From Pseudomonadota bacterium (GTDB lineage: Bacteria; Pseudomonadota; Alphaproteobacteria; Acetobacterales; Acetobacteraceae): a stretch of DNA of 64,000 bases. A model generated the notes under the pieces. It made no database searches and was not told the DNA's origin. It saw only the letters and a list, made by a program, of their open reading frames with translations. The stretch lies in NCBI GenBank assembly GCA_019351895.1, contig JABBOH010000016.1, positions 1 to 64,000 of the forward strand, written 5' to 3'. Made by a program: the position numbers and the translations under genes. This document shows positions 57,062 to 64,000 of this stretch, piece after piece; position 1 is the first letter of the stretch; every line of letters starts with the position of its first letter.

Positions 57062-57108
57062 CAAACCTCCGAAAAGAGCAGCTGCGGCGTCGCGCCTCGC
57101 CCTGGACA

Positions 57109-58143
57109 TCAACTGAGCCAGGGGGGCGAGGGCAGGCCCTTCGATTGCAGGAAGATGGGGTTGAACAGCTTAGATTGATAGCGGGCGCCGCTGTCGCACA
57201 GGATCGTTGCGATGACATGGCCCGGGCCCATGGCGCGACCCAGCCTGATCGCTGCCGCGACGTTGATGCCGGCGGAACCGCCGACCGACAGCCCTTCATG
57301 CTGCAGGAGGTCGAAGACCTGGGAGAGAGCTTCCGCGTCGGGGATGCGCAGAGCGTCGTCGATCGCGGCACCTTCAAGATTTCCAGGCACGCGCGATTGC
57401 CCGATCCCTTCGGTGATCGAGCTTCCCTGCACGGTCAGGTCATTGGACTTGACCCAACCATAAAGCCCGCTCCCGTCAGGATCCGCCAGCACAATCCGCA
57501 CATCGGGGTTGCGCGCCTTGAGCGCGTCTGACACGCCGGCGAGCGTGCCGCCGGTGCCGCAGGCGCAGGTGAAGGCGTCGATCCGTCCGCCGGTCTGCTC
57601 CCAGATCTCGGGACCCGTCGTCGCCGCATGGCCGGCTCGGTTGGCGCGGTTGTCGAATTGGTTGGCGTGGACGGCGCCCAACTCCTCTGCGAGCCGCCGC
57701 GCGACATGCACGTAGTTGCCGGGGTCGCGGAACGGCTTTGCCGGCACCAGACGCAGGTCGGCGCCGATCATGCGCAGGAAGTCGATCTTTTCCCGGCTCT
57801 GGGTTTCCGGCATGACGACGATCGAGCGGTAGCCGCGGGCGTTGGCGACCAGCGTAACGCCGATGCCGGTATTGCCCGCCGTGCCCTCAACGATCGTGCC
57901 GCCGGGCTTGAGCACACCTCGCTCCTCGGCATCGAGGATGATGGCGAGACCGGCGCGATCCTTCACCGAGCCGCCCGGATTCATGAACTCCGCCTTGCCG
58001 AGAATTGTGCAGCCCGTCGCCTCGGACGCACGCCGCAGGCGGATGAGCGGAGTGTTGCCGATGGCGCCGGCAAGGCCGTCCGCCATCGACGACGCTTCTC
58101 CTGCCGCCTGCCGGGTCCTGTCCGCGCTGCCGCCTGTCATCAT
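57109..58143 (-). CDS. cysK: Cysteine synthase A
   Basis: A 344-residue PLP enzyme making cysteine from O-acetylserine and sulfide. The PLP lysine is Lys61 in 'KAEFMNPGGSVKDRAGLAII'. The substrate loop is 'VEGTAGNTGIG', the phosphate-binding glycines 'CACGTGGTLAG' and the C-terminal serine loop 'LSVGGSAGINVAAAIRL'. It is longer than E. coli CysK by a C-terminal extension common in alphaproteobacteria. ATGs at 58143/58140 follow AAGGA; an ATG at 58086 is also possible. It is divergent from the rhodanese gene. Confidence 0.93.
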   Translation of the reverse strand: MMTGGSADRTRQAAGEASSMADGLAGAIGNTPLIRLRRASEATGCTILGKAEFMNPGGSVKDRAGLAIILDAEERGVLKPGGTIVEGTAGNTGIGVTLVANARGYRSIVVMPETQSREKIDFLRMIGADLRLVPAKPFRDPGNYVHVARRLAEELGAVHANQFDNRANRAGHAATTGPEIWEQTGGRIDAFTCACGTGGTLAGVSDALKARNPDVRIVLADPDGSGLYGWVKSNDLTVQGSSITEGIGQSRVPGNLEGAAIDDALRIPDAEALSQVFDLLQHEGLSVGGSAGINVAAAIRLGRAMGPGHVIATILCDSGARYQSKLFNPIFLQSKGLPSPPWLS

Positions 58144-58217
58144 CGGTCTATCCTTATACTTGCCTTCCGGCCTCGCACGCGGCCTTCTGAAGACGGGTCC
58201 AATCTATGGAGGAAGAG

Positions 58218-58628
58218 ATGATAGAAGACGTGGAGGCCGGCAAGGTTTGGGAGGCGCTGGAAGCCGATCCGCGCGCTCAGCTTTGCGATGTAAGGACGGA
58301 TGCCGAATGGAACTTCGTGGGTCTTCCGGATCTTCATGAGATTGGGCGCGAGCCGGTGCTGATCCCTTGGCAGGTCTACCCCAGCATGCAGCGGAACGGC
58401 GCGTTTCTCGACCATCTGCAGCAGGCGGGTTTCACGCCGGACACGCCGATCTATTTCATCTGCCGAAGCGGCGCCCGCAGCATGTCAGCCGCACAGGCGG
58501 CTGCGGCTGCCGGCTACAGCCGCGTATACAACGTTGCTGAGGGCTTCGAGGGACCGCCCGATGCGCATGGCCATCGCGGCAGCTTGGCCGGCTGGAAGGC
58601 CGCCGGACTGCCCTGGCGGCAGCGCTAG
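58218..58628 (+). CDS. Rhodanese-like sulfurtransferase domain protein
   Basis: A 136-residue single rhodanese domain with active Cys82 in 'YFICRSGARSMSAAQAAA' and N-terminal 'LCDVRTDAEWNFVGLPDL'. It ends in 'GWKAAGLPWRQ', a typical tail. It probably moves sulfane sulfur; divergence from cysK suggests sulfur metabolism but does not prove it. The ATG at 58218 has GGAGG five bases upstream; an ATG at 58206 is in frame. It overlaps the convergent DUF2272 gene by four bases. Confidence 0.9.
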   Translation: MIEDVEAGKVWEALEADPRAQLCDVRTDAEWNFVGLPDLHEIGREPVLIPWQVYPSMQRNGAFLDHLQQAGFTPDTPIYFICRSGARSMSAAQAAAAAGYSRVYNVAEGFEGPPDAHGHRGSLAGWKAAGLPWRQR

Positions 58629-59542
58629 GGCGCCGGTTGCGTGGCGCCGGGCGCGGGCAGGTTATAGGCCACGCGGATCACGGTGAGCCATGGGTAGCGG
58701 CCGTCGAGCACGGTCCCATCCGGCTGCGCCAGCATACCCTGATGCGTGACCGGCACATGCGTGAGAGCAACCGCATCCTCGACATTGCCGCTGATGATGC
58801 TGACCTGATCCGCCTGCCTCGCGACCACGATGCCGCAATGGGCGGTGAAGCGGCCCGCCGGTAGATCCGCATAGGTCAGCGTCGCCGCGCCTTTTCGTCC
58901 GTAGCAGATGAGGTCGCCCGCGATCGGGGCGTAGGCGTTCGGCGGCTCCGCCTGGATCGCGTATTCGCCGAGATGGTTCACCGTCTCCGCGACCGCTGCG
59001 TCGATGTAGACGCTGTGGGATTCGGAATAGGGGAAGCTTGGGCCCGCGCCGGCCAGCCGCATGACAAAGGAGATGAATGCGGCGGACCACGCGTATTCGC
59101 CATCATTCTCTGCCGGGAAGATGGTACCGGTCGCATCATGCTCGCCGGTCCATCCGGCTGTCGGGTTGCTCTCGTTCATCCCGAGCCACCAGTAGAGGCC
59201 GACGCGCTGCCAGAAGCCGGGCTGGCGTTCGGCCTTCTTATCGGGATCGGCAGGGCCCTCATCGGCAGGATTGCCGTCGTACACGACCTCGCCCCAAGCA
59301 CGCCATTCCGCCGTCGCGATCGCGACGGCGGAGGTACGGCTGAAGGTGCCGAAGCAATTGCGCACGAAGGGCGGCTCCTGCGCGTCGTCGACCTGCGCGG
59401 TGCAAGCCGCGACCGAAGGCGCACCGATCGAGATCGATGCCTGCGGCGCCTTGCCATGTCCCGCACAGGCGCTCAGGCCGAGGGCGCCGAAGAGCGCGCC
59501 CGTGGCAACCCCGGCGCGGCAGCCACGCTTGCGGCAGATCAT
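58625..59542 (-). CDS. DUF2272 lipoprotein
   Basis: A 305-residue predicted lipoprotein with lipobox 'LGLSACAG' near residues 22-29. A folded domain runs from about 75 to 290. 'EYAWSAAFISFVMRLAGAG' and 'YAPIAGDLICYGRKGAATL', plus the late 'HCGIVVARQADQVSIISGNV', give the Cys/His layout of an NlpC/CHAP-like papain fold, matching DUF2272. Cell-wall hydrolysis is a family-level inference. It follows mtnA by 13 bases as the last gene of UPF0262 - mtnA - DUF2272. Confidence 0.82.
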   Translation of the reverse strand: MICRKRGCRAGVATGALFGALGLSACAGHGKAPQASISIGAPSVAACTAQVDDAQEPPFVRNCFGTFSRTSAVAIATAEWRAWGEVVYDGNPADEGPADPDKKAERQPGFWQRVGLYWWLGMNESNPTAGWTGEHDATGTIFPAENDGEYAWSAAFISFVMRLAGAGPSFPYSESHSVYIDAAVAETVNHLGEYAIQAEPPNAYAPIAGDLICYGRKGAATLTYADLPAGRFTAHCGIVVARQADQVSIISGNVEDAVALTHVPVTHQGMLAQPDGTVLDGRYPWLTVIRVAYNLPAPGATQPAP

Positions 59543-59555
59543 GCGGGTGTCGCGT

Positions 59556-60641
59556 TCAGGCGCGTTCGGGAAAAAGCTTGAGCAGGCCCTCGGGCGAGGC
59601 GTCGCAGCGCCCGCGTTCGGTAATGAGCCCCGTCACGAGCCGCGCCGGGGTCACGTCGAAGGCAGGATTGGCGGCGCCGCTGCCCGGAGGCGTCACCTGG
59701 ATGGTCGCGATGGCGCCGGTTTCGGTTTGACCCGTCATCAATGTGACCTCGGTGGCCGGCCGCTCCTCGATCGGGATTTCGGCGATGCCGTCGGTGATGG
59801 TCCAGTCGATGGTGGTGGAGGGCAGCGCCACCCAGAACGGGACGGCATTGTCGTGGGCTGCGAGCGCCTTCAGGTAGGTGCCGATCTTGTTCGCGACATC
59901 GCCGCCGCGCGTCACGCGGTCGGTTCCGACGATGACGAGATCGACCTTGCCATGCTGCATCAGATGCCCGCCGGCATTGTCCGCGATGACCGTATGGGCC
60001 ACGCCGTGGCTGCCGAGTTCCCAGGCCGTGAGCGAGGCACCCTGGTTGCGAGGGCGCGTTTCATCGACCCACACGTGAACGTCGATCCCTTCGTTGTGGG
60101 CGCTGTAGATGGGCGCCAGCGCCGTCCCCCAATCGACGGTGGCGATCCAGCCTGCGTTACAATGGGTGAGAACGTTGACGGGCCTGCCGGGCTTCTGCCG
60201 GGCGCGAATGAGCTCGACGCCATGTCGTCCGATCGCCTCGTTCTGCGCCACATCCTCGTCGGCGATCGCGGCGGCTTCCGCGTAGGCGGCGGCGAGGCGG
60301 TGTTCGGGGCGCGTGTTGCGCAGGCGCGTCAGCATCCGGTCGAGCGCCCATCTGAGATTGACAGCTGTGGGTCTGGTTCCCGCGAGCATTGCTGCGTCAC
60401 GCTCCATCGCTTCGGTCGAGGGATCGTCATGCAGGGCGAGGCAGAGGCCGTAGGCTGCGGCGGCTCCGATCAGCGGCGCGCCGCGCACGCGCATGGTGCG
60501 GATCGCTTCCGCCATCTCCGCGGCGGAGGAAAGCCGCAGGATGCTGAGCGACCAGGGAAGTCTGGTCTGGTCAATGATGCGGACGGACCAACCGTCTTCA
60601 TCGAGCCAGATGCTGCGATAGGGAACGCCGTCGATCTTCAT
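59556..60641 (-). CDS. mtnA: S-methyl-5-thioribose-1-phosphate isomerase
   Basis: A 361-residue methionine-salvage enzyme isomerising methylthioribose-1-phosphate to the ribulose form. The catalytic Cys near residue 160 is in '[20 protein letters not shown]'. The Asp near 240 is in '[20 protein letters not shown]'. '[20 protein letters not shown]' is the N-terminal signature. The start is the ATG at 60641; the frame extends to 60803 but overlaps UPF0262. No other mtn gene is adjacent. Confidence 0.94.
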   Translation of the reverse strand: MKIDGVPYRSIWLDEDGWSVRIIDQTRLPWSLSILRLSSAAEMAEAIRTMRVRGAPLIGAAAAYGLCLALHDDPSTEAMERDAAMLAGTRPTAVNLRWALDRMLTRLRNTRPEHRLAAAYAEAAAIADEDVAQNEAIGRHGVELIRARQKPGRPVNVLTHCNAGWIATVDWGTALAPIYSAHNEGIDVHVWVDETRPRNQGASLTAWELGSHGVAHTVIADNAGGHLMQHGKVDLVIVGTDRVTRGGDVANKIGTYLKALAAHDNAVPFWVALPSTTIDWTITDGIAEIPIEERPATEVTLMTGQTETGAIATIQVTPPGSGAANPAFDVTPARLVTGLITERGRCDASPEGLLKLFPERA

Positions 60642-60651
60642 GCTGCCTGCT

Positions 60652-61158
60652 TTATGCTGAGGGGCCGGTGACGCGGTGATGCAGCACGGCGATGAGTGTG
60701 AAAAGCCGCCGAGCGGTATCGAGGTCGATCTCCACCTTGCTGTCCAGCCGTGCCGCCACCAAGGCCGCACCTTCGTTGTGGAGGCCGCGGCGACCCATAT
60801 CAATGGCCTGGATCCTCGCCTCGCGCCCCTCCTGGACGGCCGTTGCGTAGCTGTCGAGCATCATCACGTAATCCTTGATGAGACGTCGCAACGGCCCGAG
60901 GGCCAGCCCGATGAGTGTGACCGGATGCATCGCCTCGTCGCGAATGTCGAACAGCAGGCGTCCGTCCCGCACCGATAGCGTCAGCACGAAAGGCCCGGGG
61001 CCAGCGCCGCGCGGCGCGAAGACATTGCCTTCCTCCAGGTCGAGGATCGCCCGGGCACGATCGGCCTCGATCATCGGCGGCAAGCCGCCCGGCAGCCCAT
61101 CATCGAGCATGACCCGTGACAGATGCGGGAGAGGTGCCTGCGGCGGCGGCTTTGTCAT
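60652..61158 (-). CDS. UPF0262 family protein
   Basis: A 168-residue cytosolic protein of the alphaproteobacterial UPF0262 family. The pattern '[18 protein letters not shown]' near residue 32, then '[20 protein letters not shown]', then '[10 protein letters not shown]' and the final '[18 protein letters not shown]' is diagnostic. The function is unknown. It is the first gene of a three-gene operon with mtnA and the DUF2272 lipoprotein gene. Confidence 0.88.
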   Translation of the reverse strand: MTKPPPQAPLPHLSRVMLDDGLPGGLPPMIEADRARAILDLEEGNVFAPRGAGPGPFVLTLSVRDGRLLFDIRDEAMHPVTLIGLALGPLRRLIKDYVMMLDSYATAVQEGREARIQAIDMGRRGLHNEGAALVAARLDSKVEIDLDTARRLFTLIAVLHHRVTGPSA

Positions 61159-62053
61159 TGCATGACCGCTCCGCCATCACCGTCACACTGACGATGTGCC
61201 GCGGACCGATGCGAGCACGGACATCCCGGCAGCCGCGCCGCGATGCGCTTTGCCTGCAGTGCGATGCTGTCCAACATCGAGACGATGTGCTCGCTCATGA
61301 CGAGTGGCGGCAGGGTCGATACATCACGGAATCCGGAGCGGTTACTTCGCCAGACGCAGCGTTCAGCAAGTGAAGCCGCGGCTCTTTTAGAAGAATGCGC
61401 GGTCTGAAGGAAGCGGCACGGCTGACGCGTCGATTCCCCCATCCGGCGTCGCCGCTGACCGATGCTGGTTTCGATGTCCATCTCATGCGAGGCCCGTCCC
61501 GCCGACGAGGCGTATGGCTGCACTGCAGGGATCGCGCCCAACGAGGCGCCGGATGCGGCAGGCCGGTATGGGCGACGGAAGTGAATTCGGGAAAGGTCTG
61601 TTGCTGCCAACGACTCTGCGGACACGACGACGGTTGGGTTGACCCGTCTTTGTGGCGATCCGTCGGACGAACCCGCTGCCCGTCCGAAATAATATGCAGT
61701 TTTCACGGCCATTGTGGCGCCTTTTTCTTGACAGTATCATTTGAGACTTGAGATAGCGGAAGAACCGTCCGGCTACGCGAGTCGCGTGGGTTGCACGGTC
61801 GGCGTGGTGGAGGGATTGCGACAATCCGGTGTTACCGCATCGACAAGATGCAAATCCTTTGAGGCGTTCCACGGGACAGAGAACCTGAGGAAGCATTCTG
61901 GGGTGATCATGGTCCGCAGCGGTGGGACGTTTGGGTGGCTTGGCCTCTTAGCCGGGGTAGTGCACGCCACTGTCTGAAAAAGAGTAAGACGGCAGGACCT
62001 AAGCTCTGGCCGGTTAACAAGACGAGCATTAACGAGACAGAAGGAGTGATGCT
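61159..62053. other. Gene-free interval of about 0.9 kb
   Basis: Open frames on both strands here (up to 185 codons) show no domain, no good ribosome site and unusual composition rich in Arg, Ser and Cys, so I call none. There is a perfect TTGACA at 61728, but no convincing -10 follows (GATAGC at 18 bases is weak). The last 120 bases are AT-richer and include two TTAAC copies 15 bases apart and the AGAAGGAG box of the next gene. An ncRNA or decayed gene is possible. Confidence 0.5.
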
Positions 62054-63019
62054 GTGAGTGACGACAATCAGGGGGAGACGGGTTCGGCCCCGCGCGCACG
62101 CCCCATGGCGATGAGGACCTCTACCCGCCGCGCACCTGCGAAGCGGACCGCGACGACGACGCGCGCCTCCGCGACGCGCAAGCCGGCGGCGAAGGCGGCG
62201 AGCAAGGCAGCGAAGCCTGCGGCGAAGGCCACGAAGACGCCGACGCGCGCGACTGCGAAGAAGTCGACGGCGTCGACGGCGCGCAAGCCCGCCGGCAAGA
62301 CGACGGCGAGCGCCGGTCGCCGCACGACGGCTTCGAAAACCGCGGCGTCCAAGACGACGACTGCGCGCAAGCCAGCCGGTCGTACAGCCGCCGCGACACG
62401 CAAGGCGGCGCCCGCCAAGCGCGGAGCGGCGAAGACGACGACTGCGGCGCGCAAGACGACGACCACCGCGCGGAAGACGACGACTGCGGCGCGCAAGACA
62501 GCGACCTCGGCCCGCAAGACGACGACGGCGCGCAAGCCGGCTGCGGCCAGCCGCAAGTCCGCGGCGCCGACCGCGCGCAAGACGTCGACGGCCCGTAAGC
62601 CGGCGGCTGCGGCCCGCAAGATCGCGTCGCCGCGCAAGACTGCGACCGCCACGCGCAAGACCTCCACGACTGCCGCTGCACGCAAACCCGCGTCGAGTTC
62701 GCGCAAGACAGCGACCGCGACGCGCGCTTCGGCCACGTCGCGCAAGGCGGTGACAGCCCGCAAGCCCGCGACCCGTGGCGCTGCGACCGCGCGCAAGTCA
62801 TCCGCCGCGAAGCCGGCGACGCGTGGCCGTCGCGCCAACGCCAAGCCGGTGACGGATGTTCTGGAGCCCGTGACGCTGGCCGTGGTCGAGTTTGATGCCG
62901 CTCCGGCTGCCGAGAAGAAGACGCGTCGTGCGCGCAAGCCGAAGGCCGAAGCGAACCCAGTCACCGAGTCCGGTGAGTCCGAGACGATGGAGCCGAGCGA
63001 GGCCCATAACGAGGCGTAG
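62054..63019 (+). CDS. Histone H1-like nucleoid protein
   Basis: A 321-residue, extremely basic low-complexity protein. From about 20 to 275 it is a chain of short Lys/Arg-Ala-Thr-Pro-Ser modules (RKPAA, RKTTTA and variants), like eukaryotic H1 tails and bacterial H1-like (Hc1/AlgP-type) proteins. The C-terminal 45 residues turn acidic ('EPVTLAVVEFDAAPAAEKK' then Glu-rich). It probably binds DNA or RNA without a fold; this is inference from composition. The start is GTG 62054 after AGAAGGAGTGATGCT. A strong terminator follows. Repeat number probably varies among strains. Confidence 0.8.
   Translation: MSDDNQGETGSAPRARPMAMRTSTRRAPAKRTATTTRASATRKPAAKAASKAAKPAAKATKTPTRATAKKSTASTARKPAGKTTASAGRRTTASKTAASKTTTARKPAGRTAAATRKAAPAKRGAAKTTTAARKTTTTARKTTTAARKTATSARKTTTARKPAAASRKSAAPTARKTSTARKPAAAARKIASPRKTATATRKTSTTAAARKPASSSRKTATATRASATSRKAVTARKPATRGAATARKSSAAKPATRGRRANAKPVTDVLEPVTLAVVEFDAAPAAEKKTRRARKPKAEANPVTESGESETMEPSEAHNEA
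62432..62536 (+). repeat. Short tandem repeats inside the H1-like gene
   Basis: Four to five near-identical 24-base units of the form AAGACGACGACTGCGGCGCGC, each followed by AAG, encode repeated KTTTAAR/KTTTTAR/KTATSAR. Looser copies extend on both sides (about 62350-62800). This is a likely site of slippage and of assembly error. Confidence 0.8.
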
Positions 63020-63036
63020 ACGCCTCATACGCGCGT

Positions 63037-63080
63037 AAAGACGGCCGGTGCGGCGCTTCGTCGCTGTGCCGGCCGTCTTT
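63037..63080 (+). terminator. Rho-independent terminator after the H1-like gene
   Basis: AAAGACGGCCGG and CCGGCCGTCTTT form a 12-bp stem around a 20-base loop that can itself pair in part, starting 17 bases after the stop. The stem ends in TTT. It may also act on the glycosyltransferase gene from the other strand. Confidence 0.85.
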
Positions 63081-63202
63081 CGTTCCGCTTGTTCCAACGC
63101 CGGCCGGTTGTGGCGTCATCATCAACCGTGGAGGCAGCGCGGCTTCACCTTTGGGCCGAGCATCCTCTTGTCGGTCGAGGCACGCAGGCCTCAGCTGCGC
63201 CG

Positions 63203-64000
63203 TCAGCCCGTGAGGAGCGCCGCGAACCGCCGCGCCTGATCGTCCCAGGTCGAGAGTGCCCGGCCCGCCTGCCATGACGCCTCTGCCAGCTCGCGCCGCA
63301 GCGTCGCGCTGAAGACCAGTCGGCGCAACGCCTTGGATAGCTGCGCGTGGTCACCGGGCTCGACTATCACGCAGCCGTCCATCGGAATGATTTCAGGCGC
63401 CGCCGCACCATGGGTGAGGGCGAGAGGCAGGCCACGGCGGATGGCCTCGGCGACCGCCATTCCATAGCCCTCGAACCGGCTCCCCGAGATGAAGATGTCG
63501 GCCGTCCGCCAGAGCGTTTCCATGGACTCGGGCGCGCAGGCGCCGGGCCAGGTGACGCGATCGACAAGACCCAGCGTATCGACCAGAGCGCGCAACTCCG
63601 CCGCGTGGGCAGGATCGAGCGTATCGTCGCCGCAGACTGTAAGATGCCAATCCAGGTCGGGAAGCCCCGCCAGCGCCCGCAGGACGGTGTCATGCCCCTT
63701 GCGCGGTATGAGGCTACCGACTGCAAGGAGGCGGCACGTGGGGCCGCCGGAGCCTACGCTGCGGCCCGCATCGGGAATGCCGGGCGTCACGACTGTCAGC
63801 GCGTCTGGGCTAAGCGACAGCGCACTGATCATGCTGGCGCGAGTACTCTCGCTGGGCACCACGATGCGCGGGAGACACGGCAGCAACTGCCGCTCGATCA
63901 GGGCAAAGGCGTCCCGTTCAGGCGGCGGTAACTGGGGCTCGAGCGACATCGGGTGGTGGACGAGGGCGATGGCGCCGGCATCGCGCAGGCTCGCTGCGAG
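63203..64000 (-). CDS. Group 1 (GT4) glycosyltransferase, 5' end outside the window
   Basis: The last 265 residues or so of a GT-B glycosyltransferase. The frame stays open to the right edge (reading 'SLRDAGAIALVHHPMSLEPQ' before the first ATG at 63949), so that ATG is internal and the N-terminal domain lies beyond 64000. Donor-binding features are 'RLLAVGSLIPRKGHDTVLRA' and the EX7E-type 'FISGSRFEGYGMAVAEAIRR', then 'HGAAAPEIIP'. It probably transfers a nucleotide-sugar in polysaccharide or LPS synthesis; donor and acceptor are unknown. Confidence 0.88.
   Translation of the reverse strand, partial: LAASLRDAGAIALVHHPMSLEPQLPPPERDAFALIERQLLPCLPRIVVPSESTRASMISALSLSPDALTVVTPGIPDAGRSVGSGGPTCRLLAVGSLIPRKGHDTVLRALAGLPDLDWHLTVCGDDTLDPAHAAELRALVDTLGLVDRVTWPGACAPESMETLWRTADIFISGSRFEGYGMAVAEAIRRGLPLALTHGAAAPEIIPMDGCVIVEPGDHAQLSKALRRLVFSATLRRELAEASWQAGRALSTWDDQARRFAALLTG

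Noticed and set aside
60642-61200. SAM riboswitch before the mtnA operon
   Set aside because: mtnA is internal to an operon and no SAM-type junction sequence is visible upstream of UPF0262.
61155-61712. 185-codon minus-strand frame in the gene-free interval
   Set aside because: No ribosome site or similarity that I can recognise; Arg/Ser-rich composition typical of chance frames in GC-rich DNA.
62010-62035. CtrA-binding site (TTAA-N7-TTAA) before the H1-like gene
   Set aside because: The two TTAA copies are 11 bases apart, not 7, so the spacing is wrong.
62068-62964. 298-codon minus-strand frame opposite the H1-like gene
   Set aside because: An Ala/Val/Arg-only product created by reading the repeats backward; the plus strand has the ribosome site and terminator.

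Overview
The window is a high-GC chromosomal segment (about two thirds G+C by eye) of an alphaproteobacterium, most likely Rhodospirillales/Acetobacterales and probably Acetobacteraceae-like. This rests on the gene set: an NDUFA12 - MlaD - small ORF - DUF2155 operon, a UPF0262 gene, a B12-dependent ribonucleotide reductase, CnoX with an intact CxxC, and a histone H1-like protein. Almost all of it is core chromosome. I found no CRISPR array, integrase, transposase or phage gene.

Layout. 1-4.3 kb: tRNA-Gly, then cnoX, a LON-domain protein and a Trm112 protein (+), then a FUSC transporter (-). 4.4-10.7 kb: acnA (-), ccmA-ccmB (+), a decayed 3' end of a sugar-porter gene, and glnK-amtB (-) behind a possible sigma-54 promoter. 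10.8-21.2 kb: a ubiquinone-type hydroxylase, csaA-gpt, an htrA - response regulator - histidine kinase operon, an MFS carrier, an OmpA-type porin, and the NDUFA12/mlaD/DUF2155 operon. 21.3-22.9 kb: a TSCPD-domain protein that looks like a shortened, catalytically dead copy of the NrdJ found at 48.4 kb. 23-29 kb: ugd, an IclR regulator with a palindrome at its own start, and gnd-zwf-ppgK (glucose phosphorylation plus oxidative pentose phosphate). 29-33 kb: a Gly/His/Pro-rich lipoprotein, a dihydropyrimidinase/hydantoinase, a luciferase-like monooxygenase and an EAL phosphodiesterase.

33.3-47.4 kb is one long + strand run: rpsB, tsf, pyrH, frr, uppS, cdsA, dxr, rseP, bamA, skp, lpxD, fabZ, lpxA, lpxI. 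It joins translation, nucleotide supply, isoprenoid and phospholipid precursors, outer-membrane protein assembly and lipid A synthesis. lpxB, which often follows, is absent. Next come gloA and nrdJ (48.4-52.0 kb), the latter preceded by a pair of NrdR-box-like sites. Then follow an LpxO-like hydroxylase, a nitroreductase, a deaminase, and cysK - perM - flavoprotein (-). After these come a rhodanese, a UPF0262 - mtnA - DUF2272 operon (-), a gene-free stretch of about 0.9 kb, the histone H1-like gene, and a glycosyltransferase cut by the right edge.

The best leads are the NrdJ-like pseudoenzyme, the NrdR boxes before nrdJ, RNA structures around rpsB and tsf, the IclR palindrome, and the transporter remnant after ccmB. 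All calls come from reading the sequence; no database search was run.
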